64,000 nucleotides of DNA from Niastella koreensis GR20-10. GTDB taxonomy: Bacteria > Bacteroidota > Bacteroidia > Chitinophagales > Chitinophagaceae. The stretch spans positions 4,464,001 to 4,528,000 of the forward strand of contig NC_016609.1 of NCBI RefSeq assembly GCF_000246855.1, read 5' to 3'. The notes under the pieces are model-generated. The model was not told the origin of the DNA. It saw only the letters and a program-made list of their open reading frames with translations, and did no database searches. This document shows, in pieces, positions 54,712-61,933 of this stretch (its first letter is position 1; every line of letters begins with the position of its first letter). Made by a program: the position numbers and the translations under genes.

Positions 54712-55757
54712 TATGCTGGGTTTTGTTGTTTAATCCGGTGTTTACTTAATTGCACGGCAGCTTCAATGGCAAGTACCATCGCATCGGGACTGGCAATGCC
54801 TTTCCCGGCAATTTCAAAGGCAGTACCGTGGTCAACCGAAGTACGGATGATGGGTAAGCCCATAGTAATGTTCACGCCTTTCACACTGTCCATTTGTTTT
54901 TTCTCGGCATTCCATTTAAACCCGGTGAGTTTAAAAGGAATATGTCCCTGGTCGTGGTACATGGCCACAATGCCACCATAGGTGCCGGTTGCCGCTTTTG
55001 AAAAAAGGGTATCGGCAGGCACGGGACCATCTACATCATAGCCCATTTTGCGGGCTTCTTCCACCGCTGGTTTTATCTCGCCATCGTCTTCGGTGCCGAA
55101 CAAACCGCTGTCACCCGCATGCGGGTTCAACCCGGCCACCCCAATCTTTGTATTGGTAGCACCCAGTGACAGAATGCCGTTGTGCAGCAATTCTATCACC
55201 TGTATAATGCGGTCTTTCTTAACCAGGTCGCAGGCCTCGCGCAATGAAACGTGGGTCGACACGTGGATCACGCGCATATTCTCTTCCACCAGTAACATCG
55301 CATACTTCTTTGTACCGGTATAGTGTGCATAGATCTCCGTGTGACCGGCAAAGTGATGCCCGGCCTCGTTGATCGATTTTTTATTGATGGGCCCTGTTAC
55401 GGTAGCGTCTACATCGCCCGACAGCGCCAGCTCAATTACTCTTTTCACTGCTTCAAAGGAAGCGCCCCCTGCCATGGCAGAGATCTCGCCAAATTGCAGT
55501 TTGCTCATATCTACATTCTTCAAATCAAACACATCGATGATGCCTGGTTTGAAAGTAGCATCGGCCACTTTGGTGATGGCGTTTATTGTAGCTGGTAATT
55601 TCAACCGGCTAATAATATCATTGAACACACCTGCGTCGCCAACGATCAGCGGGCGGCAAACAGCGTGTACTTTTTCATTCAGTAATGCTTTAACGGCTAT
55701 CTCCGGCCCAATACTGGCCGGATCACCCATTGTAATTCCTATAATCGGCTTCTGCAT
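54711..55757 (-). CDS. pdxA2: PdxA2-type 4-phospho-tetronate dehydrogenase
   Basis: A 348-residue NAD-dependent dehydrogenase of the PdxA family. The three metal-binding His positions are in HFAGHTEIYAHYT, GLNPHAGDSGLFG and AMYHDQGHIPFKL; the start IIGITMGDPASIGPEIAVKALL is the family signature. Because it is paired with a DUF1537 kinase rather than with pyridoxine genes, I assign it as PdxA2, oxidising 4-phospho-D-threonate/erythronate to a keto acid that decarboxylates to dihydroxyacetone phosphate. Pyridoxal synthesis remains an alternative. Confidence 0.87.
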   Translation of the reverse strand: MQKPIIGITMGDPASIGPEIAVKALLNEKVHAVCRPLIVGDAGVFNDIISRLKLPATINAITKVADATFKPGIIDVFDLKNVDMSKLQFGEISAMAGGASFEAVKRVIELALSGDVDATVTGPINKKSINEAGHHFAGHTEIYAHYTGTKKYAMLLVEENMRVIHVSTHVSLREACDLVKKDRIIQVIELLHNGILSLGATNTKIGVAGLNPHAGDSGLFGTEDDGEIKPAVEEARKMGYDVDGPVPADTLFSKAATGTYGGIVAMYHDQGHIPFKLTGFKWNAEKKQMDSVKGVNITMGLPIIRTSVDHGTAFEIAGKGIASPDAMVLAIEAAVQLSKHRIKQQNPA

Positions 55758-55763
55758 GTTGGT

Positions 55764-56690
55764 TTATTTTGTAGCCCCGGTGCTTACTACTGCTTCCCAG
55801 GCGGTTAATACTTTTTGTTCTTCTTCGCTTGATAATTGATATAACGGCGGCATCATATGCGTTTCGCACAGTCCTTCTTTTTTCATCAGCACCTTCAATG
55901 CCCATAATGATTCTCCAAGGGTTTTACCACCCTGGTAAATATTTCCCAATACATCTGAAGTTTTTTGCAGCGCATTCGCTTTGGTTTCGTTACCCCCCAA
56001 TGCGGCTTTATACAATTCGCTGTACAAACCTGGCGCAACATTACCGGTGCTGGGGATAATGCCATCGCCGCCTTTTAGCAGGGAGGCGGCGCTTTGTGCG
56101 GCCCAGCCGGCGAAATAAACGAAGTCCGCACGATTGGCGCTTAATTGCAGGGCAGCCTGCAGGCGTTCTTCACTACGCTCAGAATCTTTTAACCCGACAA
56201 TATTGGGGTGATGGCTCAATGCCTCCACTACCTCCAATGGTATTGACATATGCACCGTTGGCGGGATGTTATAGATCATCAACGGACCACCTACTGCATC
56301 GGCCAGGCGCTCAAAATAGGTTTTCATCTCACCGGGTGTAAGCGGATAATAGTTCGGCAACGTAGCCACCACTACATCCACCCCGGCATCAAAAGATTGT
56401 TTCGCAAAGAGCACCGATTCTTCCATGATATTGGAAGAAATACCGGCATACAGCACATCACCGGCCTGTTTTACCCGGGCGGCCACTTTCAGGTAATCCT
56501 GTTTTATCGACTGAGGCAATGAGGCTGCTTCACCGGTAGTGCCTAAAATAAACGGCATTACCTGATGTTGACGAAAATTGGCAAACATTCTTTCTACAGC
56601 TTCCGCATCCAGCGAAAGCCGGTTGGCCGTGGGCGACGCCAGGGGCGTAACCGCCGGTACCACTACACCTTTGTACTTCTTTTGTTGCAT
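55764..56690 (-). CDS. Dihydrodipicolinate synthase-family lyase
   Basis: A 308-residue class I TIM-barrel lyase or aldolase. The substrate-binding GTTGEAASLP, the Tyr of PLMIYNIPPTVHMSIP and the Schiff-base Lys in NIVGLKDSERSEERLQ are all intact. Family members include DapA, N-acetylneuraminate lyase, and keto-deoxy sugar-acid aldolases and dehydratases. The context (acid-sugar kinase, PdxA2, Fe-dependent dehydrogenase) favours a 2-keto-3-deoxy sugar acid as substrate rather than lysine synthesis. Six base pairs before the pdxA2 start and 2 bp after the ADH stop, so part of one operon. Confidence 0.88.
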   Translation of the reverse strand: MQQKKYKGVVVPAVTPLASPTANRLSLDAEAVERMFANFRQHQVMPFILGTTGEAASLPQSIKQDYLKVAARVKQAGDVLYAGISSNIMEESVLFAKQSFDAGVDVVVATLPNYYPLTPGEMKTYFERLADAVGGPLMIYNIPPTVHMSIPLEVVEALSHHPNIVGLKDSERSEERLQAALQLSANRADFVYFAGWAAQSAASLLKGGDGIIPSTGNVAPGLYSELYKAALGGNETKANALQKTSDVLGNIYQGGKTLGESLWALKVLMKKEGLCETHMMPPLYQLSSEEEQKVLTAWEAVVSTGATK

Positions 56691-56692
56691 GG

Positions 56693-57841
56693 TTAATAAG
56701 CTGCATTAAATATATCAATAGCATCTTTCCCGGTGATCGGGCGCGGGTTGTTCTTCAACAAACGCGTGATCTTCATGGCATCGACCGCCATTTGCGGAAT
56801 GGCTTCTTTTGGAATGCCTACATCGCGCAAACGGGCCGGAATACCACAGGCGCTGATCAGGGAACGGATCTTTTCAATTCCTTTCAACGCTGTTTTTACA
56901 TCATCGGCTTCGCGTTCACAACCCAGGGCAACAGCCACATCTGCATAGCGTTTGGGCGCGGCCACATAGCTGAACTCCATTACATAAGGCAACAACAGGG
57001 CATTTGATAAGCCATGAGCTAAATGATATGCACTGCCCAGCGGATATGAAAGCGCATGCACACCCGCCGTATTTACCGGCCCCAGGCAGAACCCACCCAA
57101 CAAGCTGCCCATGGCAACCTGCGTGCGGGCTTCTTCGTCATTACCGTTCTTTACAGCCTGCACAATATTGGCAGCGATCAGGCGCATACCTTCATAAGCA
57201 TATACATCAATAAATGGATGTGCAAACAAATTGGTGTACGCTTCCAGGCAATGCGTTAACGCATCTATCCCGGTTGCGGCGGTAATGGCAGGCGGCACGC
57301 CCATAGTCAGTAACGGGTCTACATACACTATATCGGGCACCAGGAAGGGACTGATGATCCCTTTTTTCTGGTTATCTGTTTCATCAACCAAAATAGAGTT
57401 AGGCGAAACCTCGCTGCCGGTGCCGGACGTTGTCGGCATACAGATCAGCTTTTTGGGGCGGCGTTTTAAAAAGCCAATACCCACTATATCTTTTAATCCC
57501 TGTTCGTTTTCGAGGAGCGCAGCTATTATTTTCGCTACATCCAGCACACTGCCACCACCAATACCAATCACCACATCGGGGTTGAAGCCTTTTACTTCCT
57601 GTAACAGCTGCTGTACTTCCGCAAATGATGGCTCATTAACGATGCTTGTATTCGTCTGCACCTGTACGCCACCTGCTTCCAACTTGTTCACAAAGCTTTT
57701 CAACTGACCCAACAAAGGAGTAATGGTAATTACCAACGCCCTGGTGCAGGATAAAGCCGTTACTTCATCGGGCAACTGCTCCAATGTATTTTTACCGAAT
57801 ACCAGTTTACCGGGAAAGCTAATTTTTAATAGATCCTGCAT
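56693..57841 (-). CDS. Iron-containing alcohol dehydrogenase
   Basis: A 382-residue type III dehydrogenase. NAD-binding GIGGGSVLDVAKIIAAL and CMPTTSGTGSEVSPNSIL; metal ligands Asp/His in ATGIDALTHCLEAYTN and His/His in GVHALSYPLGSAYHLAHGLSNALLLP. Members oxidise or reduce 1,2-propanediol, lactaldehyde, glycerol or hydroxy acids. First gene of the operon with the DapA-like, PdxA2, DUF1537 and SSS genes. It may oxidise a tetronate- or rhamnose-derived intermediate such as lactaldehyde; the exact substrate is unknown. Confidence 0.92.
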   Translation of the reverse strand: MQDLLKISFPGKLVFGKNTLEQLPDEVTALSCTRALVITITPLLGQLKSFVNKLEAGGVQVQTNTSIVNEPSFAEVQQLLQEVKGFNPDVVIGIGGGSVLDVAKIIAALLENEQGLKDIVGIGFLKRRPKKLICMPTTSGTGSEVSPNSILVDETDNQKKGIISPFLVPDIVYVDPLLTMGVPPAITAATGIDALTHCLEAYTNLFAHPFIDVYAYEGMRLIAANIVQAVKNGNDEEARTQVAMGSLLGGFCLGPVNTAGVHALSYPLGSAYHLAHGLSNALLLPYVMEFSYVAAPKRYADVAVALGCEREADDVKTALKGIEKIRSLISACGIPARLRDVGIPKEAIPQMAVDAMKITRLLKNNPRPITGKDAIDIFNAAY

Positions 57842-57870
57842 AATTATATTCTTAGTTCTTTTAAGTTCCA

Positions 57871-57943
57871 GTTCTTAAGTTATTAGGTTATCAAGTTATT
57901 GGGTTAACTAAAGAACTTACGAACTCAATAACTTAATAACTGC
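57871..57943. repeat. Octad-array hairpin between GH78-BNR and ADH genes
   Basis: Left: GTTCTTAA, GTTATTAG, GTTATCAA, GTTATTGG, GTTAACTA from 57871. Right: four units with AAC at 57914, 57922, 57930 and 57938. Exact 8-bp period and complementary arms; shares words with 40978-41054. Confidence 0.93.
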
Positions 57944-57945
57944 TC

Positions 57946-60900
57946 TTATAATTCACTATCCCCACTCTGATTCCCCGAATGAAACTCAGTCAATGGAACC
58001 AGTTTCAGTTTAGTGGGATCAACCTTTACGTATTTCACGCGTTGCCGGCGCCAGGTGTATACAATGTGCACCATGCCATCGGCAGACTGGATCACTGACG
58101 GATAAGAGTACTGGCTCACCGGTGAATCTTCCAGCACCAGGGCCGCCTGCCATAATTTTCCATCTGATGATACGGCCACATTCAACGGGGTGCGGGCGCC
58201 TTTGGGCGCACCTTTCGGCGTTGCCACGTGATTGTATACGATCAACTGACGGCCATCTTTCAGGGTCACTGCATCGGTGCCGGAATTGTTATTCGGCAAT
58301 GTACTCTCCGCCAGCGGCGTCCAGGTTTTACCGTTATCGGTTGACCAGGATTCCACTACTGAAGACGTTTTACTGCGACACAGGATCTGCATTTTGCCAT
58401 CTTTATAGGTGAGTATACTTGGTTGTATAGCGTTGATCTTTTTATCAGGATTGATGGGCCCCACCATGCGCCAGGTTTTACCAAAGTCGGAAGTCACTTC
58501 AAACAGAACCGTCCAGCCACTGCCTTCCCGGCTACTGGGGCAAATAAGATCGCCATTGCTCAACAGCACTGGTTTATTTTTGATCGGGCCCAGGAAGCCC
58601 TCAGGCAACGCTTCGGGTTTGCCCCAGCTTACGCCACTGTCTTTAGAGCGAATAAGCCAGCCTTTCCAGCCTGCCACATTGGGACCTACTTTATAAAATA
58701 ACAGCAGCTCGCCATTGGGCGCCTGGTACAATACCGGGTTCCAGCAGGCGTAGCGCAGTGAGTCGTTGATAATGCCATTGGCTACATTTACCGGTTCTGT
58801 CCATTTGTTGTTTACCTGACGGCTTACCCAAATGCATACATCGGGGTTTCTTTCCTTGGTGCCACCAAACCAGGCAGTCACTAACCCTTTCGGCGTTTCG
58901 GCAATGGTAGCCGCATGACTTTCAGGGAATGATGTTCTATCGAAAATGAATTCATCAGTTACGATGCCGCTTTTAAACTTATAGTTGGATACAAACGAAT
59001 AATCGCCTGAGCCAACTTCCAGCACCGCTTTCCTGCCTTCCATACGCACAAAGCGAATACCATCAGCGCCTGCGATTGGCTTGTTGTTTTCCAGGATGTT
59101 CTTTACGTCATCGGCCGGAATGTATAACAATGCCGTGGTATTGGCCGGAATGCTCACATTCCAGGTAAAGCGGTCGATGGAATTCTTCCAGTTGCTTTTT
59201 ATCAGGCCATGCACCGATTGGTAAGAGGCGTTTACAAATGTCAACCCATCCAACGGCGTGGGCTTCATGATGATCTTTTTAAACCCCGTGGCTGTATCAT
59301 CTGATTTTATCCCGGCTGCATTTTCATACATCCATACCAGCAGATCGCCCAGCAACATCACGTGGTTCTGCGAATTCATTTGCGGCGCCGCCGTATTGCC
59401 GTTCCACAACTCCCAAATAGTGGTAGCGCCATGTTTTACCATGTAGCCCCAGCTTGGGTAGGTGGTATCGGAGATCAGCGTATAGGCCATATCGGGGAGC
59501 TTGTACTCGCTCAAACAACGCATCAGCCATTGGGTGCCTATTACGCCGGTGCTGATGTGACCATGATTGGCTGTCCAGATCTTGCTGGAAATATTATTGA
59601 ACACGCTTTCCCGCAAACTATCGGGCGTAATACCAAAGTACAAGGGCAGCAGGTTGGCGGTTACGGTATTATTGCTGTAGGATTTCTTTTGTTTGTTGAA
59701 GAAGCGTTTGGTGAAGGCTTCCTGGATATGCTGGTTCAGTTCTGCAAACTCCTTTGCATCTTCCGGTTTGTTTATTAAACCAGCGAACTTTTGTATATAC
59801 CACATCATGCGGTAGAAATAAGCGGTGGCAATGAGGGTACCATCGGTATTACGCATGCTGTCCTGCGAGTGGATCAACTCAGGTGATTCGGGTGGTACGC
59901 ACCAGTCGCCGTATTTATCTTTGGAAATTATATAATCCTTCATGAACCGGGTCTGCATGTATTGCAGCCATTTCTTCATACTGGCGTAATGTTTTTCAAT
60001 GACGCGTTTGTCGCCATACTGGTTATACAGCATATCGGCCACCACCAGGTAAGTACCGGGCCAGGTCATGTTATCGCTGAAGTAATTCCAGTATGCAGGC
60101 GCCACATCGGGGATAGACCCTTCGGGTGTTTGGGCTTCCTCAATATCCTGCAGCCATTTGGCGTACAGGTTACCATTGCCAAACATAAAACTCTCCCCTA
60201 ATGAACCAATGGCATGGTCGGCCAGCCAGGGCATACGCTCGTTCCGTTGCGGACAATCGAGCGGCATTCCTTTGTAGTTGGCGCTGATGCCCCACCAGGC
60301 ATTCTGGTGAATGCGGTTTACAATTTCATTGTTGGTTTCAAATGTGCCGGTAGTTGCGAGGTCATCAAAGATTACCTTGCCTTCAAAATTGGTTACCGCA
60401 GGTGTACCGGGATAACCAGTGATCTCCACGTAGCGGAAACCGTGGTATACAAAATCAGGCATCCAGGTTTCGATACCTACGCCTTTGGCGGTATAGATGT
60501 CGGTTACTTTTGCATCGCGCAGGTTACGTACATACAATTCGCCACCGGGTTGCAGGCTTTCACCAAAGCGCAAGGTCACTTGCTGGCCTTTGCCGGCTTT
60601 TACCTGCATCTGTAAACGGCCTACCATATTCTGCCCCATATCCAAAATGAAAACACCCGGTTTCAATTGGGTAATGCTCACCGGTTTTATGGTCTTCATT
60701 ATTTTAATGGGTTCGTTCATTTGCGCAGTCAGGTGGCCGGCAGGCGCCTGCACCATCTCCGGCTGTTGCCAGCCGGCAGAATTAAAGCCGGCTTTGTTCC
60801 AACCGGTCATCTCTTTTGTTGCATCGTACTCTTCCCCATCGTATTCGTTGTTGGTGCGAATAGGGCCATCGGCTGTCATCTTCCAGGAGCCATCGGTAAC

Positions 60901-61782
60901 AATGGTTTTCTTTGTGCCGTTGGTATACTCTACTTCCAGTTGCAGCAACAGTTTTGGAAAGCCAAAAGTGTTGATCTTTTTGGGCTTGTAATTCTGCCGC
61001 ATGGTGAAGAAACGGCCGTTGCCCAACACCGCAGCTATCGCATTGTTTCCATGCTGCAATTGTTTTGTTACATCGTAAGTATTATAGAGAACAGATTTAT
61101 TGAAGTCAGTAGCACCGGGCGCCATCACGGCATCACCAATACGCTGTCCGTTTATAAACAATTCATATAAGCCAAGACCGGAAACATATACCGTAGCCCG
61201 CTTAACTGCTAATTGCTGTGTAAACGTTTTCAGGAAATAACGTGCAGAAAGCCGTGAGTACTGGGTAACACTGTCCCAGGGCATGGCTTTATCTAATCCG
61301 ATCCACTGCGCCTTCCAATCACCGGGCGTTAACAGGCCCATGCTCCAGCTGGCGGGTTGGCTCCAACCGGTTTCGCCTTTGTTGGTATATACTTTTACTT
61401 TCCAGTAACAGGCGGTGCGGCTTGCCAGGGCTTTGCCTTTGTATTCAATATTGATAGATTGGTTGGAACTTACCTTACCGGAGTTCCAGATATCGCCTTC
61501 CTGTTTGGCCAGTTTCTCCGGAGTGGAGGCTACCAGTACCTGGTAAGCGACCTGTTGAATATTGCGCACCTTCCCGGCAAGCTGCCAGCTAAGCCTTGGC
61601 TGCGTTGCATCGATCCCGGCGGGGTTGATCAACATTTCACAACGAAGATGGCGGGCAGTGAGCTGGGCCTTAACGGGCGATGCTGCTGATAAAATCAGCA
61701 GCATGGTTGTTAAAAAAAGTCTAGCCCCCTCCCGGCCTCCCCCGGTGGGGGAGGGGAAACACAGCCTCGCAATAAAATTCAT
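57946..61782 (-). CDS. Secreted GH78 alpha-L-rhamnosidase fused to a BNR/sialidase-like propeller
   Basis: About 1278 residues. N-terminal signal-like FLTTMLLILSAASPVKAQ, then the rhamnosidase modules: LTARHLRCEMLINPAGIDATQPRLSWQL, the N-domain with ATVYVSGLGLYELFINGQRIGDAVMAPG, the DCPQRNERMPW acid motif (~507) in the six-hairpin barrel, and a C-terminal beta domain. From ~940 a second enzyme-like part follows: FIFDRTSFPESHAATIAETPKGLVTAWFGGT with Asp boxes KDSGVSW, SDFGKTW, TDNGKTW. Start is uncertain (61782 chosen; 61872, 61806 or 61704 possible) because a GC-rich palindrome is embedded in the N-terminal codons (FPSPTGGGREGA). Confidence 0.88.
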   Translation of the reverse strand: MNFIARLCFPSPTGGGREGARLFLTTMLLILSAASPVKAQLTARHLRCEMLINPAGIDATQPRLSWQLAGKVRNIQQVAYQVLVASTPEKLAKQEGDIWNSGKVSSNQSINIEYKGKALASRTACYWKVKVYTNKGETGWSQPASWSMGLLTPGDWKAQWIGLDKAMPWDSVTQYSRLSARYFLKTFTQQLAVKRATVYVSGLGLYELFINGQRIGDAVMAPGATDFNKSVLYNTYDVTKQLQHGNNAIAAVLGNGRFFTMRQNYKPKKINTFGFPKLLLQLEVEYTNGTKKTIVTDGSWKMTADGPIRTNNEYDGEEYDATKEMTGWNKAGFNSAGWQQPEMVQAPAGHLTAQMNEPIKIMKTIKPVSITQLKPGVFILDMGQNMVGRLQMQVKAGKGQQVTLRFGESLQPGGELYVRNLRDAKVTDIYTAKGVGIETWMPDFVYHGFRYVEITGYPGTPAVTNFEGKVIFDDLATTGTFETNNEIVNRIHQNAWWGISANYKGMPLDCPQRNERMPWLADHAIGSLGESFMFGNGNLYAKWLQDIEEAQTPEGSIPDVAPAYWNYFSDNMTWPGTYLVVADMLYNQYGDKRVIEKHYASMKKWLQYMQTRFMKDYIISKDKYGDWCVPPESPELIHSQDSMRNTDGTLIATAYFYRMMWYIQKFAGLINKPEDAKEFAELNQHIQEAFTKRFFNKQKKSYSNNTVTANLLPLYFGITPDSLRESVFNNISSKIWTANHGHISTGVIGTQWLMRCLSEYKLPDMAYTLISDTTYPSWGYMVKHGATTIWELWNGNTAAPQMNSQNHVMLLGDLLVWMYENAAGIKSDDTATGFKKIIMKPTPLDGLTFVNASYQSVHGLIKSNWKNSIDRFTWNVSIPANTTALLYIPADDVKNILENNKPIAGADGIRFVRMEGRKAVLEVGSGDYSFVSNYKFKSGIVTDEFIFDRTSFPESHAATIAETPKGLVTAWFGGTKERNPDVCIWVSRQVNNKWTEPVNVANGIINDSLRYACWNPVLYQAPNGELLLFYKVGPNVAGWKGWLIRSKDSGVSWGKPEALPEGFLGPIKNKPVLLSNGDLICPSSREGSGWTVLFEVTSDFGKTWRMVGPINPDKKINAIQPSILTYKDGKMQILCRSKTSSVVESWSTDNGKTWTPLAESTLPNNNSGTDAVTLKDGRQLIVYNHVATPKGAPKGARTPLNVAVSSDGKLWQAALVLEDSPVSQYSYPSVIQSADGMVHIVYTWRRQRVKYVKVDPTKLKLVPLTEFHSGNQSGDSEL

Positions 61783-61873
61783 CTTTCTCAATTTTTTATT
61801 TTCCATTTTTCCCTTCTTCGTTTCCATTATTAACTCTATCAACCCTGTCAACTCCATCAACTCCCTGCTCAAC
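61736..61873. repeat. GC-rich palindrome and nonad array at the start of the GH78-BNR gene
   Basis: CCTCCCCC-GGT-GGGGGAGG (61736-61754) lies inside the first codons of the GH78-BNR frame and is followed by ACAGCCTCG, like the CAACCTCG after the other copies. Words with AAC follow at 61832, 61841, 61850 and 61859 (9-bp period). Confidence 0.88.
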
Positions 61874-61880
61874 TCGTAAG

Positions 61881-61927
61881 TGACCTGTCAGGTTCGGATT
61901 TCGACGCAAACGAAACCTGACAGGTCA
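61881..61927. terminator. Perfect 14-bp hairpin after the GH2 gene
   Basis: TGACCTGTCAGGTT (61881-61894) pairs perfectly with AACCTGACAGGTCA (61914-61927) around a 19-nt loop, 6 bp past the GH2 stop. A T-run follows on the plus strand only, so for the minus-strand gene it is a hairpin without a U-tract. Confidence 0.6.
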
Positions 61928-61933
61928 TCTTTT

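Noticed and set aside
54711-55757. PdxA of pyridoxine synthesis
   Set aside because: Overlaps a DUF1537 kinase gene and lies in a sugar-acid operon; no pyridoxine genes are near. Not fully excluded.
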